Source: Coix lacryma-jobi var. lacryma-jobi
Taxonomy: Eukaryota; Streptophyta; Magnoliopsida; Poales; Poaceae
DNA: 64,000 nucleotides
Direction of reading: 5' to 3'
Assembly: GCA_009763385.1 (NCBI GenBank)
Contig: CM019823.1
Location: 167,988,302-168,052,301, forward strand
The position numbers and the translations under genes were made by a program. Below, piece after piece: positions 33,503 to 45,000 of this stretch. Each line of letters opens with the position of its first letter. Position 1 is the stretch's first letter. The notes below the pieces were generated by a model. The model did no database searches and had not been told where the DNA came from. It worked only from the letters and a program-made list of their open reading frames with translations.

Positions 33503-36323
33503 ATGGCCGAGACGGTGGGCTTCGCGAGCGGCGACGCGGCGGCGTGGCGCGCGGCGCTGGCCGCGTACGACCGCCGTCTCGCAGCACTGGACAAAGCCGA
33601 CCTTGTGGCCGTGGACTCCTTCTACCGCCACGACCTCCCCGCCCTCCTGCGCTGCCGTGACCCGGACCCCTTCCTCGCCAAGCCCGAGCTGGTGCGCCTC
33701 CTCCAGTGGAAGCTCTCACGCGGCAAGTGGAGGTCAGTCCGTCTGCCTTTCTTCAACTATCATGCTGCGGTTCCGGTCCTTGTGTTGCTGAAATTTGTTC
33801 ACAAGTATGCTACCGATTCGATTAAGATCGGGTTCTTCTTGCCAGACCGAGGTTGATGGATTTCGTCAAGGGCTTGGACGACGCCGTGGTGGAGTCGGCG
33901 TCGCGCAAGGCGTTCGCGGCTTTGCCCGACCTCAGAAGGGCCATCACCGAGCTCACCGTGCTCAAGGGAGTCGGACCTGCCACTGCGTCCGCCATGCTCG
34001 CCGCGTATGCACCTGATGTCGCACCGTTCATGTCTGACGAGGTGAGCCTTGGTCTATAAAATGTCGTGTACGTTTCTGCGCGTGGGGACTGCAATGCAGT
34101 GCTGTGACCTTGATCGGATATTGTGTAGGCGATGGTAGCAGCCTTGGGCAATGCAAAGGAGTACACTCTGAAGCAGTACCTCGCATTTGCTGACAAATTG
34201 CAGGCAAAAGCGAAGGTATGGCTTCTGCATTTGAGATGGATGGCAAATTGCTAACAATGTTTGCAAAGCTAGCTACAGCTAGCTACTTCTTTAGGTCGTC
34301 TGAAGTATTCAACGCAGCTAAATGTAATCTTACTGTTTCGAGTCAGTTGCTCGGGTGGCTGCAGTTTCCAGCTGATTAATGTTTTGTTTATGTTATACTT
34401 CATTCCAAATTAGAAGACATTTTTGTATGTCTAGATACATAGTAAAAACAATTTATCGACAAAAGTCAAAACATTTTATAATTTTGAACGGAGGAAGCAG
34501 TATCATCGTTTAGTTTTACCAAAGCTAAAAAGTATCATAGTCCGTACTAAAGTGGAATTTTTTAAGCAGGTTACTTAAATATACCTAACTTAGTGGAGAA
34601 TTTTGTGCAACCCTTTCAGTCTGGACAAATTGGAAGAGCTCATTGTGCTTCTTTAAGGCTTGAAATGTAATTATTAGAGTGTTTAAAACATGGATTTTTA
34701 CATTAAAGGGCTACTAGAAAGGATCCCGATTTACCTGTATGAATAACATCACAGTTCTGCAATTTAACATCCTTCTGCAAATTCTAGCATTAAACTTGAG
34801 TGTGTATGCTGGTAAATTTGAAGCGCATGCACCAAGACACACTGGCAAATTTCACCTGCTTGTCTTTCCATTCCAGGCTCCAGTTGGCACACGTTATAAA
34901 GCATTTTGCAGTTGAAAGCTTGCAACCTCCGCAGTGCTAACTTTGGCCTATATCTCCAAGAGTTGTCAAAACCCACTCCCAATCTTGTTTTTTTGGCAAA
35001 ATTGAACAAAACCATTCTCCAAGAGAAAATCGATCTAATGGCGGAGAAATATATGTGCGTGTATGAATCGGCAATATGGAGGTGGAAGGATGTGGGAAAA
35101 AATAAAGAATAAGGACAGGTTCCAATGCAAATATACAAATGCAAAATTGTCTTCTATCTTTTTGGAGTGAGATTTTGGAAATGGTTGGTAAAAACCTAAT
35201 AAATGTGCTTCCAACTTTTTAGCCACTTGAAAAACTAATTGATTTACCAAAAAAAATTAGTAACTATTGGAAATGCTCTTAGGTTGCAAGTGTCATTTCA
35301 AATATAGACTAGGATAATGCCCGTGCGTTGCGACAGGAAAAAATATACCACAATAATTTATTATGAACGTGTATATTATTATTAAAAAGTGTCATGTTTT
35401 ATAGTATTGATACTCCATCCCATATGCAATAAATTAATAAATATACCACCATATTTCATGTTTTGTGTTGAAACTCATGTAATATTTTTAATACGGATAA
35501 TATATTTATCTCAAATCAAAGCTATGAACAATGTCTTAAAAACATTATCATATTAGTACGCATAAGTTTACAAACTAAACAATTATTAATTTATTGCACA
35601 TGAGGTGGAGTCCTATAGACAAGATTACATTAAAATTCAAGAGATATGCTCTTGATGTCTTATATTAGATTAATAATAAAATAATTGGACAAACATATAT
35701 CTTTTTCTTGTATTTGATTTAAGAATAGAAGAGAAGGAAGTCTGAATAATTCCCAAAGAGGTGGGAAGTGACACGGTGCAAGATGTAGAAAAGTAATTGT
35801 TTTAAGAGTGACATATGACTATATGAGGGGTGGGGAAAAGGCTGTAGTGACATATCATATAGTAGGGACCTTTGGTCCTGCCTGGTAGACCTGGACATTT
35901 GGTGTTTTTTAGTTGTAGAGATTTCAGCATAGTTCTCAAGGCGTCGCCTAGGCGTCCAGGCGCTCCCCGTCCCCCTTGCCAAATGGCGCCTAGGCGGCAA
36001 GGCGGGCGCCTAGGCGTCCAGGCGGTGGTACACTGCCATGCCTCGCCTAGGCGCCTTAAGAACTATGGATTTCAGACTAATGTAAAAAACAACCGAGCAT
36101 TGAATAAAAAGAAACATTTGTATTTTCATACACAGTACTTGATTGCTATTTGCTTATTTGGCTTATATTTATGTTGATCCTGAAGGAACTGAGCACAGGA
36201 GAAGAAACTTTCACACCCTCCGATGTTGAGAGAGCACTGTGGAGCTCGGCAATTGCGTCCAAGTCACCAGCAAGTGGTAACCCAAAGAGTGAATCGAAGA
36301 TGCATGGCAAGAGGAAAAGATGA
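33503..36323 (+). CDS. Conserved helix-hairpin-helix protein of unknown function
   Basis: Four exons close in frame to 216 residues: 33503-33732, 33846-34041, 34129-34215 and 36186-36323. The N-terminal part (WRAALAAYDRRLAALD, then LLQWKLSRGKWR near 64-77) is charged and helical. Residues 111-128 read ITELTVLKGVGPATASAM, a helix-hairpin-helix of the type found in DNA glycosylases and other DNA-binding proteins. AMVAALGNAKEYTLKQYLAF and a C-terminal tail ending KMHGKRKR (possible nuclear signal) follow. No catalytic Asp or iron-sulphur Cys cluster of HhH-GPD glycosylases is visible and the protein is too short for that enzyme. A nucleic-acid-binding role is an inference. Intron 3 is 2 kb long and carries a hAT MITE. 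The ATG at 33503 is the first in frame. Confidence 0.8.
35928..36067. mobile_element. hAT-like MITE with 8-bp target-site duplication
   Basis: 140 bp with termini CATAGTTCTCAAGGCG and CGCCTTAAGAACTATG, flanked by the exact direct repeat GATTTCAG (35920-35927 and 36068-36075). The interior is made of repeated GCCTAGGCG blocks. An 8-bp duplication points to the hAT superfamily. It sits in intron 3 of the HhH-protein gene, about 120 bases before the last exon. Confidence 0.8.
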
Positions 36324-36482
36324 TTTACACAGCCCTTCTTTACTTAGGCTAGAAGGGTTTTACTGACTGCGGGTCTTAGATTCTTAGTTGAATATTTTAG
36401 TTTTGTAATCTGCGTAATGGAATCCTTTGGTGGAGCAGATTGTGAAATGCTTGCTCTCATTGACCAAAACACTTCATTTCCT

Positions 36483-37201
36483 GAGGGTTTACCTGTATGC
36501 CATCGCGAAAAATGACTCCAACCCTCAGGTCCCTGAAAGATCAAAGCGAACCTGTGTATCCAATGTCATTTGGTTTTTGTCTCACATGCCACTCGTCCGG
36601 ATTTCTGTTAGATTTCGCCGTTTGGGCGCACTGACAGGTGGGTCGAGCCGGAAAAAGACCAAATACCCTCTCTATCTCTCTCCTTCTCTCTCCTTTCATC
36701 CTCTCTCCTGCCTCCTCCAGCATGGCGCTGGCCATGGTGGCGGAGCTCGCTCGCGCCGGCCATGGAGGCCGCGGCGGAGCTCTCCGCGCCCGCCGGCCAT
36801 GGCGGCCGCGGCGGAGCTCGCGCCCGCGCCGGCCATGGTGGCCGCGCGGAGCTCGCGCCCGCGCCGGCCATGGCGGCCGCGGCGGAGCCACTCGCCCGCG
36901 GCCGGCTGCGGCGGAGCTCGCGCCCGCGCCGGCCATGGCGCCGGGCGGAGCCACCCCGCGCGCGCCGGCTCGACGGGAGGGAGCTGAGCGGGTGAGGATG
37001 AGGGAGAGAGGAGAGTATTTTGGACTTTTTCCGGCTCGGACCCACCTGTCAGTGCGCCCAACGGCGAAATCTAACAGAAATCCGGACGGAGTGGCATGTG
37101 AGACAAAACCAAAATGACATTGGATACACAGGTTCGCTTTGATCTTTCAGGGACCTGAGGGTTGGGGCCATTTTTCGCGATGGCATAGAGGTAAAACCCT
37201 C
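36483..37201. mobile_element. Non-autonomous Mutator-like element (MULE) with long terminal inverted repeats
   Basis: The left end GAGGGTTTACCTGTATGCC and the right end GGCATAGAGGTAAAACCCTC are inverted. The pairing continues for about 220 bp on each side. The 9-bp direct repeat TCATTTCCT (36474-36482 and 37202-37210) is the diagnostic Mutator target duplication. The 250-bp core is extremely GC-rich and built of related units containing GGAGCTCGCGCCCGCGCCGG and GCCATGGCGGCCGCGG. No transposase is present. The open frames inside are products of the GC repeat and exist on both strands, so none is called. Confidence 0.85.
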
Positions 37202-37634
37202 TCATTTCCTACATGCCCACCTGTGACCATCACTGCATGAGCTCGGCTGCATCATGCATGTGTATTTCAAGATCAGTGCACCAGATATTCCCAGAAAAAT
37301 AATCTGCAAAGAGTTTGATGTGCTGTCATCTCATCTGTTGCCAAGGGGCGTCTCATCATCTGCATATATTAGGTGAGGGGGACAATGTTCAACCTCAAAT
37401 TCTACAGAGTGCATACTGCACACAAGTAATCAAGGACAACATTACTATAAAATTCTACAGAGTGCATGTTCACTGGGAGACTGAATAGTGAACATGCAGA
37501 GAAATTCAATTATTGAACCTGTAAGGGAGAAACCTTGTTCTAAAAGAAATCACGCACTCATATCAGTCACATGCAAAGACAAATGATGCAATGGCAGTTA
37601 AAAATCAATAATAATATTTATAAGGTCTCAGTGG

Positions 37635-37897
37635 GAGTTTCATCTAAATTTCATTTACATTTAATATTTTGACACATCAAATGATTTGATGACTTAGCAT
37701 ATGAGGAAAGATAAAGAGAGTTTCATCTTGATAAAAATGGTTATCACAGTTAATAACCCAAACTGAGTTTCAATCTAAATTTCATTTAATTTAATATTTT
37801 GACACATCAAATGATTTGATGACTTAGCATAGAGGAAGGAGAATAAAGAGAGTTTCATCTTGATAAAAATTGTTATCACAGTTAATAACACAAAACT
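37635..37897. repeat. 130-bp tandem duplication
   Basis: GAGTTTCATCTAAATTTCATTT at 37635 recurs at 37765. Both copies continue through TTTTGACACATCAAATGATT and GAGTTTCATCTTGATAAAAA. The unit resembles the arm of the MITE at 32591-32876 (GAGTTTCATCTAGATAAAA). Confidence 0.75.
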
Positions 37898-38479
37898 GAT
37901 GTAACAGTCTGGTAACAACGCCATAAAACTTGTCAATAAGACTAACCTAAGATGCATTAAAAATACCAAAGGAGAAAAAACATGTCATTAAACATTTCCT
38001 TTCCATAGATGCTATCATAAGTCATAGTTTTGTTCAAAAGACTATCGAAAATTGGAACGGCACCGTGCGGTCTAAATAATGAAAACACTTTCTCAACAAT
38101 AAAGGTCAGTTAATACTACTCCTAAAAATATGATTCACATATTAGCATCGACATTCTGCATGATTTCCATCCACCAGCCAGAGCCTTGAGTGATCTTCAG
38201 CATCTCTTCCACTCAACTTTCGGGTCTTACTATAGCAAAAGTCATGACAATCTGCTGAAAACAGCATTATAAGTTTATACTCTCTCTCAAGCATAATAAT
38301 TGAATTAAAACAACACTGTAACATCATACTAAAAGGGTACGGTCTGCTGTCTGCTCGGCAGTGCTATTTCTGTAGCAGCTGCAGCTGCAGCTGTCGCCTG
38401 TCGGCTGTCTAATTTCTTCTTTTCAGCTGGTGTAGAAGTGAAGTCCTTGCTGCTGCAGCAAGCGCTTCTGATCAGGCTG

Positions 38480-38830
38480 GTAATCCTTTTTTTTTCACCG
38501 CGGTCAAAAACCGAATTTCATTACCATCAAGCATCAAAATTACAGGAGTTTGATAACATGTATAACATATAGTATTAAGAATGAAAAAAAATGCCAACCT
38601 CCCTGGCCACCCAAGGATCCAGCCGAAGTGGCATCCAGAAACCACTTAAAAGTCAAGTGACAAAGCTAGACGCAAGCAAACTGCCAAAGATTAACCGCAC
38701 AAACGCTGCTCTATCATTCCTTGCTACAATCAAAGCATGGCTATCTCATTAGTCAGCACATAGGCTGGAATCCAAAGAGACCCTCCTAGATAGAGCACTA
38801 CATGTTAGTTAACTTGCTGATCGTCATATT
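38480..38830 (-). mobile_element. LINE 3'-end fragment
   Basis: Read on the minus strand the segment ends TGGTAATGAAATTCGGTTTTTG...GTGAAAAAAAAA, a plant LINE-type 3' end with poly-A (T run at 38487-38496). Only a few hundred bases of non-coding or decayed sequence precede it, and the 5' limit is uncertain. Confidence 0.45.
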
Positions 38831-39460
38831 GCTTTTTCCCTCCTTATGCGCTTGTTGATGGAAGTGCAGGACCTCCGACTTCATGACTGCTACACCATGT
38901 TCCACCAGGGTAACCTCTTGCTTTTGAAGACCTGTCCAATAAGTCAGCAACAAGCATATCATACAAATGATCACAGTTTGGGATTTTTACTCTTTTTCCT
39001 TCAAAGCAAACAGAATTTCTATAATATATGTTTTCCTCTTCATGTATTCGAATTAAATAACACTACAACCTCAACTTGAAAAGGCCTAAGTCGACTGCTA
39101 TATGTCAACTTTTAAAATACAATGTATAAAATGATGCAGATCAAAAAAACCAACCGTCGTATTTTTCTACAAAAACGGCAACAGAACACCTGAATTGAAA
39201 TTCTAATTTGCACGGTGTAGGTAGGAGGAAAACAGTTACCTCCTCAGGGTCAATAACCCTTGTCACACAACTTCATATGTAGTCAAAGTAACGCTTGGTT
39301 CTTGCCTGAAGACAGCAAACCTGATACATCTTCAGCATAAGAATAATGATGATGGTCAGGCCTGATCACCAGCAGTCCTTTATTGCTTAGTAAGTCTATC
39401 ACTCCCCAAAGCAGTTCAAATAAGCAGAGATGCATTGTCTTCGATGAATTCTATTTCAAA

Positions 39461-41245
39461 TTAACCAGAAAATTCTACTTCATCAGAAGCATCCAAAATG
39501 TCAGCATTCCTACTAGAGTGACCATGACCAGGCTGCCCCCGACGCCTCTGTTTCTGTCCTCTCCTCTTTGCCTTGGGTTTCTCTTCAAGATCCCTCACCC
39601 CACGTCTCTTATACATCTTAAAGCTAACATGTCTCTCCTCCGCCATCTTCCTAACCTTCTCAGTGATCTCAGCAGCAATCTGACGGTTGTACAGCTTCTT
39701 CAGCCCCTTCATCAACTTTGCAAATGTGTCAGGCTGTGGCATCAGCCCTGCCTCTAGCATGTCTAAGCAATACAGGCAGGCCTCTTTGACATGTTTCTTC
39801 GCATACAATGCATGTATCCAGATAGTCCATGCACTCACATTGAGCTCACAGCCTTTGCTCACAATACATTCCCAAACATCCTTCGCAAGCTCAAGTTTCT
39901 CATCTCTGACCAACGCGTTGAGGAGGTCCTTGAGCACCCCATATTGTGGTGCAACAAAGAGCCCCCTCCCAACCATGTCTTTAAAAAAACTACATGCCTC
40001 AATCAGCAAACCCTGCCCAACAAGGCCACTCACCATGATAGCAAATGTATCGACTCCAGGGCTGAGTCCACTACTTTCCATCTCATTCCACAATGTCATG
40101 GCTTGCTTGGTCTCCCCAAGCCTGCAGGCCAACCGAATCACCACATTGTATATCTTGAGGTCTGGTTGACACCGGCACTCCCGCATCGTCTCCATCAGTT
40201 CCAAGCACTCCTCAAGCTGCTCCTTCTTCTCGTGTACAACAAAGAACCCATGGTACACGGCAGCGTCCATCCGCAGGCCATCCCTTGACATAGCATCCAA
40301 GAACTCGTACCCCTGGGATATCTTGCCAGCCTTGCAAAACGTGCCAACCAAGGTGCCGTACGTGACAGCATCGGGCGCGCACCCCTTCCTTCGCATTTCC
40401 ACAAACACCCGCATGGCCTCATCAACTCTCCCCCTCGCGCCCAGCCCCTGAATCAGGGTGGTGTACGACACCGCGTTCGGCGGGCAGCCACGCTGCTCCA
40501 TCTGCCCCGCCAGCTCGAACGCGTCCTCGAACCGCCCGTCCGCGACGAAGCCAGCGAGCAGGGTGTTGAAGGCGACGACGTCAAGGGCGACATCCGCAGC
40601 CTTCATGCGAGCGAGCACGTGCTTGGCCTCGTCGAGCTTGCCCTGGCGGCACCATCCGTAGAGCAGGGCCGTGTAGTGGCGGAGCGAAAGCGGGAACCGG
40701 GGCTGGAGCTCCTCGACAAGCTGCTCGGCGGTGACGATGTGGCCGGCCTTGGAGAGGGACTCGAGGAGGGAAAGAAAGAGGGCGGGCTGGTCGTGATCGG
40801 GGCGGGCGGAGAGTAGTGAGAGCGCGAACGGCAGGAGGCGCGGTTGCGGGAGGCGGCGCAGGACGGGGCAGAGGAGGGAGGGGCCGAGGAGTTGAGAGGG
40901 GAGCGGCGCGAGGAGGGACGGGGACGGCGCGGAGGAGGCGCGGGAGAAGGACTTGGCGAGGAGCGCTAGGGAGGACGGGAGCGGCGAGGGCAGCGACGGG
41001 GAGCACCAGTGGAAGAAGTGCAGAGCGAGGGAGGAGGTGGCGCCGCAGCGGCGCAGGACGGCGTCGAGGAGGTGCGGCGGGGAGGCGTCGAGACCTGACG
41101 CGGACAGCGCGGCGGCGAGCCTCTGCGGATCGGAGTGGTGGCGACGAAGGAGCCGGTACGCATGCTCCGCGGAGGAGGCTAGGCTAGGATCGTCGGCGGC
41201 GGTGGAGAGGCCGCCGCGGAGAGGGGTGGAGAGGAGGCACCGCAT
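39461..41245 (-). CDS. P-class pentatricopeptide repeat protein, probably organellar
   Basis: A single uninterrupted exon of 594 codons plus stop, the usual intronless PPR architecture. The N-terminus MRCLLSTPLRGGLSTAADD is Arg/Ser/Leu-rich without early acids, as in a mitochondrial or plastid presequence. From about residue 175 there are consecutive ~35-residue P-type repeats with the TYxxLIxGxxxxGxxxEA pattern, for example YTALLYGWCRQGKLDEA, VAFNTLLAGFVADGRFEDA, SYTTLIQGLGARGRVDEA, TYGTLVGTFCKAGKI and IYNVVIRLACRLGETKQA. No E or DYW domain follows. The C-terminal tail is strongly basic (FKMYKRRGVRDLEEKPKAKR, then RRGQKQRRRG). PPR proteins bind organellar RNA and direct processing or translation, but the target is unknown. 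I recall an adjacent Arabidopsis pair (At3g49730 PPR, At3g49725 HflX), which fits the HflX gene nearby. That homology was not checked. The ATG at 41245 is the first in frame. Confidence 0.9.
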   Translation of the reverse strand: MRCLLSTPLRGGLSTAADDPSLASSAEHAYRLLRRHHSDPQRLAAALSASGLDASPPHLLDAVLRRCGATSSLALHFFHWCSPSLPSPLPSSLALLAKSFSRASSAPSPSLLAPLPSQLLGPSLLCPVLRRLPQPRLLPFALSLLSARPDHDQPALFLSLLESLSKAGHIVTAEQLVEELQPRFPLSLRHYTALLYGWCRQGKLDEAKHVLARMKAADVALDVVAFNTLLAGFVADGRFEDAFELAGQMEQRGCPPNAVSYTTLIQGLGARGRVDEAMRVFVEMRRKGCAPDAVTYGTLVGTFCKAGKISQGYEFLDAMSRDGLRMDAAVYHGFFVVHEKKEQLEECLELMETMRECRCQPDLKIYNVVIRLACRLGETKQAMTLWNEMESSGLSPGVDTFAIMVSGLVGQGLLIEACSFFKDMVGRGLFVAPQYGVLKDLLNALVRDEKLELAKDVWECIVSKGCELNVSAWTIWIHALYAKKHVKEACLYCLDMLEAGLMPQPDTFAKLMKGLKKLYNRQIAAEITEKVRKMAEERHVSFKMYKRRGVRDLEEKPKAKRRGQKQRRRGQPGHGHSSRNADILDASDEVEFSG

Positions 41246-42006
41246 GGTTGCGGACTGGCGCGGTGAGTCCGGGTGTGGCCCGTGGCGGACGAGATGCAGT
41301 GATGCGAAATGCACTCAAAGAAAACTGCTGTATCGACAGCAGACAGACAAAAATTCATATTCGACCTACTTGCTTTATTCGCAAACAAAATTTGATTATA
41401 ACGTCGTGTGCTTGTGTCATTTTCAGCTGCAAATTACTCGACTTCTTACTATAACCTACTCCGTGTGAATTACACACTCTATCCCCACTTAAGTTCAACG
41501 GTGTTCTAGATCCGTATGAATTACACTCTCTATCCCCACTTAAGCTCAGCGGTGTTCTAGATCCGTTGAACTCTTGGACCAATGATGCATCGTTGCAAAA
41601 TATAACGAACACAATACAGCAGACGCAGAATATATCATCTATGCTATCCACTGTTTTTATTTTTCGGATCAGGTATCAATTTCCACCAAATGAAAAGGAA
41701 ATCAACATGTATATATGAATACAACTCAAGTGCTCGCCCTTGTGGTCCTGTCCCATTCTCAAGTTTATGGCATTTGTGCACATGAGCACGTCAAGTTAGT
41801 GGCTAAATGAACAAAAACACATCTTCGAACCTATCCTAGTCTACATCGCACAAGCTCATAAATGGAACTCGTGCTACAGGCCCTCAACAGCAACAGCAGA
41901 GAAAACATTCATCAAGCTGCCGGCAACAGATGATTTTACATATACAAGGCAAGTTACAACTGATCCCAGTCTTTCCCGCACGATCCAATCACATTGGAAG
42001 TTTGCG
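41246..42006. other. Spacer between the PPR start and the J-protein 3' end
   Basis: Probable PPR promoter and leader (41246-41330) and the 3' UTR of the J-protein gene (towards 42006). A short direct repeat of GAATTACAC(A/T)CTCTATCCCCACTTAAG occurs at about 41468 and 41519. No gene. Confidence 0.5.
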
Positions 42007-45000
42007 TCAACTGGAACCGTTTTTTCTCTCCCATTTAATTGCTTCGGAAGACTTGACAACCTCCTTGAACTTCTCTTCTGCAGCCTCTGCACAAGTCCAA
42101 GCATTCGTGGTGTTAGTGAATAATCAGTGTCACGAAGCAACAACATTGGAATTGGAAGAAATACAGTGTCCATGGAGAAAGAGAAAAGAAGATGTTCACC
42201 TCTATCATCTTGATTTTGATCAGTGATGGACCTCCATTGCTTTTGTTCTAAAAGCAGTCTGCAGCAGGTGAAGTCTGAAAGTCAGATAACAAGAGCACAA
42301 GACCATAGATAAAGTATATGATATTGATTTATATGACCCTAAATCCTGCTAATTTTTGGACCTTCCTACGAACATAACTCGCTGTTATGAATCTAACCAT
42401 TCCATTTCCCCAACTAACCACAACTCCAATAGGCCCAAGGAATTTCCGACAGAATGGCTAATAGAGTGAGTGCATATTTGGGACATGAACTGTCTCTTGC
42501 TTAAAAAGACTAGAGAAGTGTTCAGCCTCTTTATAAAACACAATTCTCAGTCATAATCCTCAAAATCAGCTCCATTATAAAACTAAAAAGAAATTAAAAC
42601 ATAGAAGATTCTATTAAACTCAAAGGAGATAGTGAAAAGCAATAGCCTTGAGCCCTTGGCAAATATGAAATATAACCATTCCATGAAGTATTCGTGACAT
42701 ATATATAAGGCCTGTTTGGGAGAGTTGTGCTCCCAGATTCTCTGGTAAAGTGATTCTGTGGCTGAAAATGATTCTCTTTGATTCTTTAGCATAAACTCTC
42801 AAAATCAGGATAGAGAATCACTTTACAGAATCAGGTGAAACTACTTTTTTCAGCTCTCAGCCTCTTAGTTCATTTCAGAGAATCATTTCACAAAATCAAC
42901 AAAGAATCACTTCTCGCTGAAAAATACGTTTGGCAGCCAGGGAGTGATTCTCCCTGAGAATCCGCTCCGTGGAGCTCTGCCAAACGGCCCCTAACTCTAA
43001 ACATCAAGCCATGGAAACCCTCACTATCCAAGATACCAATATCAACCAAGTTTAAATGGAAAAAAAAAACTTGCAGATAGCTATAGTTTGATATTTGATT
43101 TGTACAATGATCAACATGACTGTTATGATTAATGTTAGGAGAGATACGAAAATGAAGTGAACAAGGAACAATAGCATGACAGATAAACTGCATTACCTTC
43201 ACTTCTGCATCTGTATATGGTGTCGCTCGTGATCTACGAAGGAAGAAATATGTTTTATCAGGAAAACAACGGTATGATATTTGGCATTTGGAATGCAGTA
43301 TATAGATTTTTCAAAGTTCAACAAAAGGCAGTGGAATCACAGAAAACAGGGATGACAAAATCATTTTGTCCAATAAAACAATATTCAATACCACTTTACA
43401 GTTTCTTCTTTTAAAATAAGAGCAGTAAAATGACAATGAAAATAGCAAAAGATAAATAGGGAGCTTGCTGTGCAACAGGAAAATGTTGATTTTGAGAAAT
43501 TAAGAACAAAAGCAAATCAATTGGCTCAGCTCATAAATATGGAATTAAAGGCCAATGACTGAATATTAGTCCAAGACAGTATACCATGTGACAACTAGAT
43601 CAAAAGATGAGCAGAAATTCAAAGCAAGAGGTTTGAATAAAGACCTGTCAAGACCAAGAACTGCATAGTGATGCGACATAGGATAAACCCTAGGTCCTGC
43701 CGGTGTGTATGTCCGTCTATTTTTATGTTCTGAGTGAGAAGTATCAGTCTGCCAATACCAATCATCACGAGGGATGTAATTGTAGCCACCAGGAGGGCCA
43801 TTCTCCCTCCAGCTTTCATAACCTCGTCTAAATTTATTCCTCTCTCTGTTAAAAACACTTTGCATATGCCTTATTCTTTGCTGAAATTTTTAAGCAGGCA
43901 AAAGGTCAGCATACTGACGGACTAAAAGTGCTCAATGCAAGTACAATGTGGTAGCAATACATGTAATCTCAAATTTCCATCTGTGCATTGAAGATAAGTG
44001 TACCATACTTGTGTTGATTGTTGAATACAGAAAAAAAATGAATATATGCAAACTCACAACTCTCTCTTGTTCCTCTTCATATTCCTGCTGCATTCGCTGA
44101 TAATATCTTTTCTTAGCTTCCTCACTGAAATTTCCACGACTTGAGCTACTACTTGTATACCTCCAAGACGATGTCGTCTGCACTTTATTCAACTTTTGAA
44201 GGAAAGGAGCATATCAGTCTATTTTCAAAGAGCTAAAGTATCCAAGTATAGGCCATCATAGGACAGAAACATATGATAAACAGTTGACTTCGAGTAGCAG
44301 AGAGATATTTAAAACATCATCAACCAACGGGGCTCTTGGTATATATTAGGGAGCCCGAAAGAATGTTATAGCATGGGGGAGAAAGGCAACATTTCCCCCT
44401 TCGACTGAGTGGAATTGACAAAGGACAAGGCCTGATGCGGAGGGTCACCCTACTGGCCTATCATAATTAGAAAGGGTGATACATAGAGGGAAAAACTAGC
44501 AATTATCAAGGGAGATCATATTGACCTAGCAACATTTCTCTACTGGTTTCCCTAAAAATCTAAGGCTTGAAAGATCTTAGGACTTGAATTCATTACATTA
44601 GATTTTTCTTGTCAGGCTAAATATGTCAAATGAGGATCTATAATGTTGTCCTCCTTGGCTAAGGAGGACACGCTTAAAGAACAGTATGGTTTGCATTAAG
44701 AAAATTAACAAATTAATAACCCATAGCTAATTATATTACCTGAGTGTAGAACCAGCCCACGCTTCTGCGAACTTGAGTAATCTGGAGTTTCACAAGAACA
44801 CAGATAAAAGGTCAAATAAATGAAATCTTCACAACAACTAGATAGCACCCAAAAAAACCCAGGGCAGGTAGATATCACAAATATGATACAAACGCAAAAT
44901 TGTCAATAACCTTACATTAGTAGCAAATATTACAAACCAATTTCATGCGCATGATTAGTCAGCTCTACCTGATTGTAAGGTTTTCATACTAGCAAAGTTG

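Larger units (their letters stand above)
37211..39460. other. Gene-free spacer between the MULE and the PPR gene
   Basis: No gene is supported. It contains a 130-bp tandem duplication (37635-37897), a LINE-like tail (38480-38830) and unique sequence that probably includes the 3' UTR of the PPR gene near 39.3-39.46 kb. Confidence 0.5.

Noticed and set aside
36541..37117. Overlapping Ala/Arg/Pro-rich open frames on both strands
   Set aside because: They lie in the GC-rich repeat core and inverted arms of the MULE. Both strands are open in several frames because of composition.
41246..41314. Longer PPR start at 41314
   Set aside because: That codon is GTG. ATG at 41245 is the first in frame and gives an organelle-type N-terminus.
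40816..41468. Plus-strand Arg/Gly-rich frames
   Set aside because: Antisense shadows of the PPR gene, whose own frame has a clear repeat pattern.
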